A DNA stretch of 32,678 nt from contig CALACZ010000075.1 of NCBI GenBank assembly GCA_937890735.1, forward strand, positions 1-32,678. The letters run 5' to 3'. The notes beneath the pieces were generated by a model that saw nothing but the letters and a program-made list of their open reading frames with translations, did not search any database and was not told the origin of the DNA. The translations under genes and the position numbers were made by a program. Within the stretch, counting starts at the first letter, position 1, and each line of letters starts with the position of its first letter. Of this stretch, positions 15,940 through 24,018 are shown one piece after another. This stretch comes from an uncultured Bacillota bacterium (GTDB taxonomy: Bacteria > Bacillota > Clostridia > Oscillospirales > Oscillospiraceae).

Positions 15940-17271
15940 ATGAAACATACCAAAAACGCAAAGAGCTTTGCCAGCCGCTGGGGCTTTATCCTCGCGTCGG
16001 TCGGCTCTGCCGTGGGCATGGCGAATGTCTGGGGCTTTCCGAACAAGCTCGGCGCAAACGGCGGCGGGGCATTTTTGCTGATCTATCTGCTGTTTGTGTT
16101 CATTTTCAGCTACGTCGGGCTTCCGGCAGAGTTTGCGATGGGTCGCCGCGCGGCAACGGGCACGCTCGGCGCATATGAAAACGCCTGGGCAACGCGCGGC
16201 AAGATCATGGGCAAAGCTGGCGGCGTGCTCGGCTGGCTGCCGCTGGCAGGCTCTCTCTGCATCGCCATCGGCTACGCCGTGATCGTGACTTATGTGCTCA
16301 AGGCGCTGGTCGATTCCGTCGCCGGAACGCTCATGACCGCCGACACGGCGGTGTGGTTCAGCGAGTTCTCGTCCAAGCCGTATTCCGTCATCCCGTACCA
16401 CGTTATCGTGGTCGTCGGCACGCTGCTGACGCTGTTTTTGGGCGCGCACAGCATTGAAAAGACCAACAAGATCATGATGCCGCTGTTTTTCCTGATCTTT
16501 GTGGTGCTGGCGGTGCGTGTTGCGTTCCTGCCCGGATCGCTGGAGGGCTACCGCTTTATGTTCATGCCCCGCTGGGAGGCGCTGAAAGACCCGATGATTT
16601 GGATCTGGGCGATGGGGCAGGCGTTCTTCTCACTGTCCGTCACCGGCAGCGGTATGATCGTCTACGGCGCGTACCTGTCCAAAAAAGAGGATGTCGTGGG
16701 CGTTGCGCAGCACACGGCGCTGTTTGACACCATCGCGGCGCTCGTTGCGGCGCTGGTCATCATCCCTGCCTGCTTCTCCTACGGGCTGGACGTGGGCGCA
16801 GGCCCGAGCCTGTTGTTCGTCACGCTGCCGACTATTTTGCAGGACATCCCTGTGGGGCGGCTGTTTGCCATCATTTTGTATCTGGCGATGATCTTTGCCG
16901 GCGTCAGCTCGCTGCAAAATATGTTTGAGGCGGTCGCCGAATCGCTCATGCACAAATTCCCCAAGCTCAGCCGCACGGCGGTGCTCATCATCCTGTGCGT
17001 GCTGTGCCTCGGCTTCGGCATCGGCATGGAGACGATCGACAAGTGGGGGCCGTGGATGGATCTGGTGTCCATTTACATCATCCCCATCGGCGCGACGCTG
17101 GGCGCGATCTCGTGGTTCTGCGTGATGAAAAAAGACGAGCTGCTCGCCGCCATCAATACCGGCAGTGAGAAAAAGCACGGCAAGCTCTGGTACAGCGTCG
17201 GGCGGTATATTTACGTCCCCCTCGCCGTGATTCTCTGCGTTGTGGCGCTGTTCATGCAGATCGCATTCTGA
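15940..17271 (+). CDS. Sodium-dependent transporter, NSS (SNF) family
   Basis: A LeuT-fold secondary transporter that uses the sodium gradient to import a small substrate, usually an amino acid. The 443-residue protein has about 11 hydrophobic helices, as in bacterial members. Helix 1 carries the unwound substrate/sodium segment SAVGMANVWGFPNKLG followed by ANGGGAFLLIY, the family signature (LeuT has NGGGAF at the same place). MGQAFFSLSVTGSGMIVYGA is the equivalent of helix 6, and SSLQNMFEAVAESL of helix 8. AAGGGGAAGG directly precedes the ATG. It has its own promoter, a structured leader and a strong terminator, so it is a single-gene transcript. The substrate cannot be fixed from sequence; amino acids such as tryptophan, tyrosine, leucine or alanine are known in the family. 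Confidence 0.93.
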   Translation: MKHTKNAKSFASRWGFILASVGSAVGMANVWGFPNKLGANGGGAFLLIYLLFVFIFSYVGLPAEFAMGRRAATGTLGAYENAWATRGKIMGKAGGVLGWLPLAGSLCIAIGYAVIVTYVLKALVDSVAGTLMTADTAVWFSEFSSKPYSVIPYHVIVVVGTLLTLFLGAHSIEKTNKIMMPLFFLIFVVLAVRVAFLPGSLEGYRFMFMPRWEALKDPMIWIWAMGQAFFSLSVTGSGMIVYGAYLSKKEDVVGVAQHTALFDTIAALVAALVIIPACFSYGLDVGAGPSLLFVTLPTILQDIPVGRLFAIILYLAMIFAGVSSLQNMFEAVAESLMHKFPKLSRTAVLIILCVLCLGFGIGMETIDKWGPWMDLVSIYIIPIGATLGAISWFCVMKKDELLAAINTGSEKKHGKLWYSVGRYIYVPLAVILCVVALFMQIAF

Positions 17272-17281
17272 AAATTGCAGC

Positions 17282-17322
17282 ATGACCCCGGCGATGCGGT
17301 GCATCGCCGGGGTCATTTTTTA
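17282..17322. terminator. Terminator between the symporter and mnmA (convergent)
   Basis: A perfect 16-bp stem ATGACCCCGGCGATGC / GCATCGCCGGGGTCAT with a GGT loop, followed by six T on the plus strand. On the minus strand the hairpin can also end mnmA, though the T run there (GCAATTTTC) is weaker. Confidence 0.93.
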
Positions 17323-18384
17323 TTCTATGACGCCGCCGCCGAGGACGGTGTCGCCGCTATAGAACACGACCGCCTGACCGGGCGTGGCGGCGCGCTGCGG
17401 TTCGTCAAATTCGACCGCGACGCGCCCGCCGGGAAGGGTCGTGACAGTGCACGGCTGCTCCGTGTGGCGGTAGCGAATTTTCGCGCTGGCGCGAAATCGC
17501 TCCGGCGGCGTGTCAAACGCCATCCAGTTGAGCTCCTTCGCCGTGAGCGCGCAGGAATACAGCGCCTCGTCGCGGCAGAGGACGACCTCGTTTTTCTCCG
17601 GGTCGATGCGCTTTACATACAGCGGCGTCTCCGCCGCGATGCCCAGCCCGCGCCGCTGCCCGATGGTGTAGTGGATGATGCCGCGGTGACGTCCGAGAAT
17701 GTTCCCTTGCTCATCCACAAAATTCCCTGCGGGGTACGTTTTGCCCGTTGTGCGTTCGATGAATGCCGCGTAGTCGCCGTCGGGGACAAAGCAGATGTCC
17801 TGACTGTCGGGCTTGCGGGCGTTGAAAAAGCCCATCTCCTCGGCGATCCGGCGCGTGTCTGCCTTTTCAAATTCGCCCAGCGGCAGGCGCGTGTGCGCAA
17901 GCTGCTCCTGCGTGAGGGAGTAGAGCACATAGCTCTGATCCTTGGACGCGTCCAGCGCCTTTTTGAGCACCCATCGCCCGTTTTCCTGCCCGATGCGCGC
18001 GTAATGCCCCGTGACCACTGCGTCACAGCCCATAAGCTGCGCGCGCTCATACAGGCGCTCAAATTTTAAGTAGCGGTTGCAGTCGATGCACGGGTTCGGC
18101 GTCTGCCCGCAGGCATAGGCGCTCGTGAAGCGGTCGATGACCTGCGCTTTGAAATCGCCGGTAAAATTGAATACATAGTAGGGGATAGCGAGCTTTGCCG
18201 CGACGCTTCGCGCGTCCTGCACGTCGTCGAGCGAGCAGCACGACTTTTCGCGGCTCACGCCGATGTCGTCGTTTCCAAACAGCCGCATCGTCACGCCCAC
18301 GCACTCGCAGCCCTGCTGCTTCATAAGATAAGCGGCGACGCTGGAATCCACGCCGCCGCTCATTGCGATCAAAACCTTCTCCAT
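17320..18384 (-). CDS. mnmA: tRNA-specific 2-thiouridylase MnmA
   Basis: MnmA adds sulfur to position 2 of U34 in tRNAs for Lys, Glu and Gln. The 354 residues include the PP-loop SGGVDSS (9-15), GQTPNPCIDCNRYLKFE with nucleophile C99, GHYAR (126-130), KPDSQDICFVP with the second catalytic cysteine C198, and GQRRGLGI of the tRNA-binding region. These positions match E. coli C102 and C199 closely. The C-terminal beta-barrel is present, ending in AVVFYSGDTVLGGGVIE. The ATG overlaps the nifU stop as TGATG (18386-18382), so translation is coupled. Its place after nifS and nifU fits sulfur delivery from the cysteine desulfurase. Confidence 0.97.
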   Translation of the reverse strand: MEKVLIAMSGGVDSSVAAYLMKQQGCECVGVTMRLFGNDDIGVSREKSCCSLDDVQDARSVAAKLAIPYYVFNFTGDFKAQVIDRFTSAYACGQTPNPCIDCNRYLKFERLYERAQLMGCDAVVTGHYARIGQENGRWVLKKALDASKDQSYVLYSLTQEQLAHTRLPLGEFEKADTRRIAEEMGFFNARKPDSQDICFVPDGDYAAFIERTTGKTYPAGNFVDEQGNILGRHRGIIHYTIGQRRGLGIAAETPLYVKRIDPEKNEVVLCRDEALYSCALTAKELNWMAFDTPPERFRASAKIRYRHTEQPCTVTTLPGGRVAVEFDEPQRAATPGQAVVFYSGDTVLGGGVIE

Positions 18385-18818
18385 CAGACCATCCGGCAGC
18401 TTTCGCAGCTCGTGCAGTCCGGGAACTTGCTGTGATCGTAGGCGATGCCGTTGCGGTCATAGTAGTCCTTGATCGCGGACTTGATGGCTTCCTCCGCCAG
18501 AACGGAGCAGTGCAACTTATGCGCGGGCAGCCCGCCGAGCGCGTCCACGACCTGCTTGTTCGTGACCGCCAGTGCCTCGTCGATGGTTTTGCCCTTGATC
18601 ATCTCGGTCGCCATGGAGCTCGACGCGATGGCGCTGCCGCAGCCAAAGGTCTCGAACTTCACGTCGGTGATGACGTTGTCCTTGATCTTCAGGTACATCT
18701 TCATAATATCGCCGCATTTGGCGTTGCCAACCTCGCCGATGCCGTCGGCATCTTTAATACTGCCGACGTTGCGCGGGTGCTGAAAATGATCCATTACAGT
18801 ATCCGTATAAAGTGCCAT
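18384..18818 (-). CDS. nifU: NifU/IscU-type iron-sulfur scaffold protein
   Basis: A small scaffold on which Fe-S clusters are built with sulfur from the adjacent NifS. The 144-residue protein carries the three cluster cysteines C35 (AKCGD, with the conserved Asp37), C60 (FGCGSA) and C104 (LHCSV). The C-terminal 20 residues extend the usual core and hold three more cysteines in CTSCESC (135-141), close to the end. I recall such tails in clostridial NifU-like proteins, but their role is unclear. AAGGAGG lies 9 nt before the ATG, 14 nt after the nifS stop. The stop overlaps the start of mnmA. The three genes are clearly one operon. Confidence 0.95.
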   Translation of the reverse strand: MALYTDTVMDHFQHPRNVGSIKDADGIGEVGNAKCGDIMKMYLKIKDNVITDVKFETFGCGSAIASSSMATEMIKGKTIDEALAVTNKQVVDALGGLPAHKLHCSVLAEEAIKSAIKDYYDRNGIAYDHSKFPDCTSCESCRMV

Positions 18819-18832
18819 GATCTATTTCCTCC

Positions 18833-20020
18833 TTACAGAATGAACTGACGCCTGCCGCTCAGCAGCTCCTGCCACACAGGCGACATATCGCGCAGACGCG
18901 CCACGACCTCGGGCACAGCCTCAAGGATGCGGTCGATCTCTTCTTCGGTGTTCCACTCGCACAGGCTCAGCCGCAGCGAACCGTGCGCAACCTCGTGCGC
19001 GCGCCCGATGGCGAGCAGCACATGGCTGGGGTCGAGCGAGCCGGACGTGCACGCACTGCCGGACGAGGCGCAGATGCCCTTTTCGTCCAGCAGCAGCAGC
19101 AGGCTCTCGCCCTCGATGCCCTCAAAGCAGAAGCTCACATTGCCCGGAAGCCGATTCACCGGGTCGCCGTTGAGGGCGCTGTGCGGGATCTTGGACAGCC
19201 CCGCGATGAGCTTGTCACGCAGCGCGCTGACCTTTTTCGTGTTTTCGTCGATGTGCGCGCACGCCTCTTCGAACGCGGTCGCCATCGACATGATGCCCGG
19301 GACGTTTTCCGTGCCCGCGCGCTTGCCGCGCTCCTGCGCGCCGCCCTCGATGAGGCTCGTCAGGATGACGCCCCGTCTGGCGTACAGCAACCCCACGCCC
19401 TTCGGACCGTGGAATTTGTGCGCCGAGAGCGAGAGCATATCAATGTGCTCCGCCTGCACGTCGATGTGCAGATGCCCTGCCGCCTGCACGGCGTCGGTGT
19501 GGAACAGCACGCCCTTCTCCTTGCACACAGCGCCGATCTGGGCGATGGGGAGGATCGAGCCGATCTCGTTGTTGGCGTACATGATGGTGACGAGGCAGGT
19601 GTCCTCGCGGATGGCGTCCGCCACCTGCTGCGCCGTGATTGTGCCGAGCGGACCGACGTCCAGAAGCTGGACCTCAAAGCCCTCTTGATCGAGCTTTTTC
19701 AGCGTATGCAGCACCGCGTGATGCTCAAACGCCGTGGAAATGATATGTTTTTTGCCTTTTTTCGCGCCCATCAGCGCCGCCGAGCGGATCGCCTGGTTGT
19801 CCGCTTCGCTGCCGCCGGAGGTAAAATAAATTTCCTTCGGGTCGCAGTTGAGAAGCCGGGCGCAGGTCGCGCGCGCGTTTTGCAGCGCTTCGTTTGCTTT
19901 CTGACCGACGGTGTGGAGGCTCGACGGATTGCCATAGACCTCTTCCATCGCATAGGTCATGGTTTTGATCGCGGCAGGACTCATTTTCGTCGTTGCCGCA
20001 TTATCTGCATAAATTGTCAT
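18833..20020 (-). CDS. nifS: Cysteine desulfurase NifS/IscS
   Basis: A PLP enzyme that takes sulfur from cysteine as an enzyme-bound persulfide and passes it on for Fe-S clusters and tRNA thiolation. The 395 residues start MTIYADNAATT. Motifs are FTSGGSEADN (66-75), HTDAVQA (174-180), SAHKFHGPKG with the PLP lysine K202, RAGTENV (234-240) and SSGSACTSGS with the active cysteine C324. The ATG at 20020 is chosen over a GTG at 20029 because AGGTGA lies 5 nt upstream and overlaps that GTG. It is the first structural gene of nifS-nifU-mnmA, with its own promoter overlapped by a palindrome (20084-20106) next to an Rrf2 gene. Confidence 0.96.
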   Translation of the reverse strand: MTIYADNAATTKMSPAAIKTMTYAMEEVYGNPSSLHTVGQKANEALQNARATCARLLNCDPKEIYFTSGGSEADNQAIRSAALMGAKKGKKHIISTAFEHHAVLHTLKKLDQEGFEVQLLDVGPLGTITAQQVADAIREDTCLVTIMYANNEIGSILPIAQIGAVCKEKGVLFHTDAVQAAGHLHIDVQAEHIDMLSLSAHKFHGPKGVGLLYARRGVILTSLIEGGAQERGKRAGTENVPGIMSMATAFEEACAHIDENTKKVSALRDKLIAGLSKIPHSALNGDPVNRLPGNVSFCFEGIEGESLLLLLDEKGICASSGSACTSGSLDPSHVLLAIGRAHEVAHGSLRLSLCEWNTEEEIDRILEAVPEVVARLRDMSPVWQELLSGRRQFIL

Positions 20021-20070
20021 TTGATTCACCTCAGATTTGGTTCGAGACGATTCTCGCTTTTTTCACGCAT

Positions 20071-20106
20071 AAGATACCACTATAAACCTAGCTTGTCAAT
20101 AGGTTT
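20071..20106 (-). promoter_or_regulatory. nifS promoter with overlapping palindromic operator
   Basis: On the minus strand: TTGACA (20099-20094), a 17-bp spacer and TATCTT (20076-20071). A perfect inverted repeat AAACCTA-N9-TAGGTTT (20084-20106) covers the -35 box. Its position between the Rrf2 gene and nifS makes it the likely Rrf2 (IscR-like) operator; binding there would block RNA polymerase. Confidence 0.78.
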
Positions 20107-20109
20107 TAT

Positions 20110-20550
20110 TCAATTTTCGTGCTCGGCGTACGGCGTGGGAACTGCGCCCTCCGCGACCACGTCGGCAAGGCTCACGCCGTCGAGGTAGTCGTTGATGACG
20201 CGGTCAAGCTTTTCCCAGATGGGCAGTGATTTGCACAGGCTTTTGCGCATGCAGCAGCCCTTTCTGTCGTCCAGGCACGAGACCGGCGCGAGCGTCCCCT
20301 CCGTCAGGCGGATGATCTCGCCCACGGAGTAGTCCTCGGGCGGTCTGCGCAGCCGGTAGCCGCCGCCCTTGCCGCGCACGCCCTCTACGAGTCCGGCTTT
20401 TACGAGCACGGAGATGATGCTCTCCAGATATTTTTCGGAAATTTCCTGACGCTCGGCGATCACGGGCAGAGACATATAGCTCTGCGCGCCGTTCTGCGCC
20501 AGCTCCACCATAATGTGCAGCGCATAGCGTCCTTTGGTTGAGATCAGCAT
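20110..20550 (-). CDS. Rrf2 family regulator, IscR-like
   Basis: A 146-residue winged-helix regulator of the Rrf2 family. It starts MLISTKGRYALHIMVELAQ and shows the DNA-recognition region ISEKYLESIISVLVKAGLV and the wing VRGKGGGYRL, both near-consensus. Cysteines 92, 99, 100 and 106 (SCLDDRKGCCMRKSLC) lie where IscR has C92, C98 and C104 for its [2Fe-2S] cluster, so Fe-S sensing is likely. The C-terminus ends SLADVVAEG, as in IscR-type proteins. AAAGGAGG sits about 10 nt before the ATG; it has its own promoter at 20582-20610. Position directly before nifS-nifU-mnmA fits feedback control of Fe-S and thiolation supply. A cysteine-metabolism (CymR-like) role is the main alternative. Confidence 0.92.
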   Translation of the reverse strand: MLISTKGRYALHIMVELAQNGAQSYMSLPVIAERQEISEKYLESIISVLVKAGLVEGVRGKGGGYRLRRPPEDYSVGEIIRLTEGTLAPVSCLDDRKGCCMRKSLCKSLPIWEKLDRVINDYLDGVSLADVVAEGAVPTPYAEHEN

Positions 20551-20581
20551 AAAACTGCCGCCTCCTTTAAAGTATAAACAT

Positions 20582-20610
20582 AGTATACCACTGGGGATTA
20601 AAAAATGCAA
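20582..20610 (-). promoter_or_regulatory. Promoter of the Rrf2 regulator
   Basis: TTGCAT (20610-20605), a 17-bp spacer and TATACT (20587-20582) on the minus strand, with TGG before the -10. It is back to back with the egsA-type gene promoter; the two -35 boxes are 24 bp apart. Confidence 0.75.
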
Positions 20611-20634
20611 CATTCCATAAAATTTTCTGTAGGA

Positions 20635-20663
20635 TTGCATTGCCCGGGAAAAGCGGCTATAAT
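20635..20663 (+). promoter_or_regulatory. Promoter of the glycerol-1-phosphate dehydrogenase gene
   Basis: TTGCAT (20635-20640), a 17-bp spacer and TATAAT (20658-20663). The leader is only about 20 nt. Confidence 0.8.
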
Positions 20664-20691
20664 GCAGAAAAAAGCGGCGGAGGAATATGGG

Positions 20692-21951
20692 ATGCTGGAT
20701 TTTCACAAGCTCATCGCGGAATATCGAAACTGCCCCTGCGGGCAGACGCACGAGTGCGCCATCGACGATATTGTTATAGAGAGCGGCGCGGTGCACCACG
20801 TCGGCGAGGTTTTAGCGCGCAATGGCTTCCCACGCCGCCTGCTCGTGGTCGCGGACAAAATGACGCTTGCGGCGGCGGACGGCATTCTGGAGAGCCTGAC
20901 GGGCTTTGATGTCACGCGGAAGGTCTATGATACGCTGCGCGTTGCCACGATGGACGATGTGCGCGCCGTGGAGGGCTATTTTGACCGCTGCGACGCGGTG
21001 CTCGCCGTCGGCACAGGCTCGATCCACGACCCGTGCCGCTTCGCCTGCGCCCGATGCGATAAAAAGCTGGCGCTGTTCGCCACCGCGCCGAGCATGGACG
21101 GCTTCGCGTCCTACAGCGCGCCGATCGTGGACGGCAATTTCAAAACGACCCACCCGGCAAAATGCCCGGAGGTCATCATCGCAGATACGAAAATCCTCGC
21201 CGCCGCGCCCGCGCAGCTTAAATCGGCGGGCTTCGGCGACATGGTGTCCAAATACGTTGCGCTCATCGACTGGCAGGTCTCGCACCTGTTGACAGGGGAG
21301 AGCTACTGCCGGCGCGTCGCCGACCTCACGCGCATGGCGACCGACCGTATCCTCACGCAGGCGGAGCTGGTCACGGCGGCGGACGAGGACGCGGCGGGGG
21401 CGATCTTTGAGTCGCTGCTGCTTACGGGCATCGCCATGAGCTTTACCAAAACGTCCCGCCCCGGCAGCGGCACGGAGCACATTCTGGCGCACTATTGGGA
21501 GTGCAAGGAGCTGCTGGAGGGCAAAATTCCGAACTTCCACGGCGAGGATGTGGGCGTTGCCACACTGCTGATTTTGGAGTATTACGACAAGCTCGCGCGC
21601 CTGCCCGCCGTGACGGCGCACCGCGAGGAGAACGACTGGGACGAAATTTACCACGTCTACGGCGCGCTTGCGCCGGATGTGCGCCGGCTCAACACGCCCG
21701 ATACCATCACCGACGCGATCGACCCGCGCTCTATCGAGGAAAACTGGCAAAAAATCATACAGATCGTCCGCAGCGTGCCCACGGCGGACGAGTGCCGTGC
21801 CGCGATGCGCAAGGCGGGCTGCAAGCTCACGCCGGACGAGATCGGCAAAAGCCCGGCGTTCGTCGCCGAGAGCTTCCGCTATCATCCCTATATGCGCCGC
21901 CGCCTTTCCTTAAAAAGGGTGAGCCATATGCTGAATCTTCCATTTCACTGA
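20692..21951 (+). CDS. sn-glycerol-1-phosphate dehydrogenase (AraM/EgsA family)
   Basis: A metal-dependent dehydrogenase that reduces dihydroxyacetone phosphate to sn-glycerol-1-phosphate, the enantiomer used in archaeal lipids. In Bacillus AraM supplies it for heptaprenylglyceryl phosphate. The 419 residues show the dinucleotide motif AVGTGSIHDPCRF (105-117), APSMDGFAS (132-140), SAGFGDMVSK with the metal aspartate, GTEHILAHYWE and NFHGEDVGVAT with the two metal histidines. The start MLDFHKLIAEYRNCPCG is set by GGCGGAGGA before 20692; an in-frame ATG at 20605 lies upstream of the promoter. The CPCGQTH segment near the N-terminus is seen in clostridial members. No prenyltransferase is next to it, so the product's use is open. 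It has its own promoter divergent from the Rrf2 gene. Confidence 0.9.
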   Translation: MLDFHKLIAEYRNCPCGQTHECAIDDIVIESGAVHHVGEVLARNGFPRRLLVVADKMTLAAADGILESLTGFDVTRKVYDTLRVATMDDVRAVEGYFDRCDAVLAVGTGSIHDPCRFACARCDKKLALFATAPSMDGFASYSAPIVDGNFKTTHPAKCPEVIIADTKILAAAPAQLKSAGFGDMVSKYVALIDWQVSHLLTGESYCRRVADLTRMATDRILTQAELVTAADEDAAGAIFESLLLTGIAMSFTKTSRPGSGTEHILAHYWECKELLEGKIPNFHGEDVGVATLLILEYYDKLARLPAVTAHREENDWDEIYHVYGALAPDVRRLNTPDTITDAIDPRSIEENWQKIIQIVRSVPTADECRAAMRKAGCKLTPDEIGKSPAFVAESFRYHPYMRRRLSLKRVSHMLNLPFH

Positions 21952-22071
21952 ATGTTCGCAGACCGTTCAAAATTCGTTTTCCAGACAGACATATATTTTT
22001 CATAAATCGTGCCTAATATAGCAGCATAAGAAATAAACGCCGCAGCCAAGCGGCAGCAAGGAGCGTTTTTT

Positions 22072-23514
22072 ATGGATAATTATGATGAGAGAATGAATTA
22101 TTCCTTTGAACCCCAGCCCGAACCTGCGGCGCCGCAGCATGAGCCGCAGCACCACGAGCCGAAAAAGGCAAAGGGCAAGACCGGCAGGCTCATCGCACTG
22201 GTCGTCGCCGTGGCGCTGGTCGCCGGCATCGGCGGTTCGGTGCTCACGAACGTGATCGGCAAAATTTCCGACCGCAACGCCGAAACGCGTGCCACAATGG
22301 CGGAGACACCTGCCGAGACTACCCCCGAACCGTCCGCAGAGGACGAGACGGATTCGACCGCCGAGTCGGGCACAACGCAGGAATACACCATTGAAAAGAC
22401 CCCGCTTCCCACCACGCTCAAGTCGAATGACGGCGATAAGTCGCTGACGCCCGCCGAGGTCTACGCGATGAACGTGGACGCGGTCGTCGGCATCCGCACC
22501 ACCGGCACGACGAATGTCTGGGGGCAGGTCACCTCGACCTCTACCGCCGGCAGCGGCTTCGTGCTCACGGCGGACGGCTACATCGTAACCAACTATCACG
22601 TCATCAAGGGCGGCGAGAGCATCACCGTCGCCATGCACAACGGCGATGAGTACGACGCCACGCTCATCGGCGGCGATGAGACGAACGACATCGCGCTTTT
22701 GAAGGTGGAGGCAGAGAATCTTCAGACTGTGACCATCGGCAACGCCGATGACCTCATCGTCGGCGAGCAGGTCGTCGCCATTGGCAATCCGCTCGGCGAG
22801 CTGACCTTCACCATGACGCAGGGCTATATCAGCGCCCTCGACCGCGAGATCAACACCAGCGGCGTGCCCATCAATATGCTCCAGACCGACGCGGCGATCA
22901 ACGCCGGCAACTCCGGCGGTCCGCTGTTTGACATGAACGGCAACGTCATCGCCATCACCACCGCCAAGCCGTCCGCGTCCGCGGCAAACGGCAGCACCGT
23001 CGAGGGCATCGGCTTCGCCATCCCCATCAACGACGTGCTCGATATGATCTACGATATTCAGGAAAACGGGCGCGTGACCGATAAGGCATATCTTGGCGTT
23101 ACGGTCAAGGATCTGGACACCGCCACCGCGCAGAGCTACGGTCTGCCGACCGGCGTGTATATTGGCAGCGTCAGCGAGGGAAGCTGTGCCGAACAGGCGG
23201 GCATCCAGGCAGGCGACGTGCTGACGAGCTTTAACGGTAAGGAGCTGGCAAGCACCACGGAATTGCAGGCAGAACTGAACCGCTGCCGTGCAGGCGATGA
23301 GGTCAGCGTCAGCGTCTGGCGCAGCGGCAGAGAGCTGGATCTCACGGTCACGCTCGACGAAAAGCCCGCCGAGACTGAGACTGTGACCGAGCAGCCCCAG
23401 CAGCAGACGCAGGAGCAGCAGCCGTCCCAGGGCGATCAGAGCGGTCAGAATGACCAGAACGGCGGCAGCTACGACCCCTACTACGAGTTCTTCCGCAACT
23501 TCAACTTCGGTTGA
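22072..23514 (+). CDS. HtrA/DegP-type membrane-anchored serine protease
   Basis: A quality-control protease that degrades misfolded envelope proteins. The 480-residue protein has a cytoplasmic N-terminus rich in Pro, Glu and His (1-38), one membrane helix (LIALVVAVALVAGIGGSV, 40-57) and an acidic Ser/Thr linker (70-125). The trypsin-like domain has the catalytic triad H176 (TNYHVIKG), D206 (TNDIALLKV) and S281 (AGNSGGPLF). A single PDZ domain (about 338-430, LGVTVKDLD..) follows. The tail is Gln/Asn-rich and ends YYEFFRNFNFG. The active site should face outside. AAGGAG lies 9 nt before the ATG. The 120-nt gap upstream has an A/T-rich stretch but no promoter I can call with confidence. A strong terminator follows. 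Confidence 0.95.
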   Translation: MDNYDERMNYSFEPQPEPAAPQHEPQHHEPKKAKGKTGRLIALVVAVALVAGIGGSVLTNVIGKISDRNAETRATMAETPAETTPEPSAEDETDSTAESGTTQEYTIEKTPLPTTLKSNDGDKSLTPAEVYAMNVDAVVGIRTTGTTNVWGQVTSTSTAGSGFVLTADGYIVTNYHVIKGGESITVAMHNGDEYDATLIGGDETNDIALLKVEAENLQTVTIGNADDLIVGEQVVAIGNPLGELTFTMTQGYISALDREINTSGVPINMLQTDAAINAGNSGGPLFDMNGNVIAITTAKPSASAANGSTVEGIGFAIPINDVLDMIYDIQENGRVTDKAYLGVTVKDLDTATAQSYGLPTGVYIGSVSEGSCAEQAGIQAGDVLTSFNGKELASTTELQAELNRCRAGDEVSVSVWRSGRELDLTVTLDEKPAETETVTEQPQQQTQEQQPSQGDQSGQNDQNGGSYDPYYEFFRNFNFG

Positions 23515-23542
23515 GTTTACTCATAAATGTTCTTTCCTCAAA

Positions 23543-23584
23543 GCCCCAGGGCGCTGCGAAAGCAGCGCCCTGGGGCGATTTTGT
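23543..23584 (+). terminator. Terminator of the HtrA gene
   Basis: GCCCCAGGGCGCTGC and GCAGCGCCCTGGGGC form a perfect 15-bp stem with a GAAA tetraloop, followed by GATTTTG. Confidence 0.92.
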
Positions 23585-23593
23585 AGGAACTTA

Positions 23594-23930
23594 TTTGCGT
23601 AGGGGAGGGGCGAATTGAGGTAAGAAGTAAGAGTGAATAGTGAAGAAGTGATTATTTTGCGTAGGGGCGGGGTTCTACCCCGCCCGCGCAGTACGATGTC
23701 ACAAATTTGATTGCACCCATGCGAATACGAACGTACCCGTAGGGGCGGACGACCCTGTCCGCCCGGCAGGACGCACGTCTGTTTTTTACGAAACCCATCG
23801 GCAAATTCGCAATTGCCCCACGGGCGGACAGAGACGTCCGCCCCTACAAAACGTTTTTCGTTTTTGCCGGTAGAACATGCGGATTTGCGATTGCATCCTG
23901 CCGGGCGGGGCAAGCCCACGCCCCTACGTT
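23594..23930. repeat. Cluster of GTAGGGGCGG palindromic repeats in a gene-free interval
   Basis: The 500-nt gap between HtrA and FakA holds no credible gene but at least four short palindromic units. Forward: 23661-23685 (GTAGGGGCGGGG, stem GGGCGGGGT/ACCCCGCCC) and 23739-23764 (GTAGGGGCGGAC, stem GGGCGGAC/GTCCGCCC). Inverted: 23822-23847 (same stem, 6-nt loop) and 23902-23926 (stem with one bulged base). A degenerate copy of the unit start, TTTGCGTAGGGG, lies at 23594-23605. The 23739 and 23902 units also share an inverted flank, CCCGGCAGGA(C/T)GCA. Similar REP-like repeats are common between genes of gut Clostridia. No transposase is present. Confidence 0.85.
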
Positions 23931-23972
23931 ACGACAAAACGCGGCGGTAGCTCAGAAATAAGGTCTTTATAG

Positions 23973-24007
23973 CAAAAAACAGGCGAGCACAAATGTGCCC
24001 GCCTGTT
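23973..24007 (-). terminator. Terminator of the YloU-FakA transcript
   Basis: On the minus strand AACAGGCGGGCACA and TGTGCTCGCCTGTT pair over 14 bp (one G-T) with a 2-nt loop and are followed by TTTTGC. Confidence 0.9.
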
Positions 24008-24018
24008 GCAATTTTCAC

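Noticed and set aside
21952..22071. Promoter for the HtrA gene
   Set aside because: TAATAT at 22014-22019 could be a -10 box, but no acceptable -35 lies at the right distance. I leave it uncalled.
23594..23930. CRISPR array
   Set aside because: The repeats occur in both orientations, at uneven spacing, with differing loops, and no cas genes are near. They are palindromic intergenic repeats.
23521..23950. Open frames over the palindromic repeats
   Set aside because: They translate the repeats themselves, have no ribosome site and overlap the HtrA terminator.
23940..23960. tRNA-like fragment GCGGTAGCTCAG
   Set aside because: It resembles a tRNA D-arm start, but there is no anticodon stem, T arm or acceptor complement downstream.
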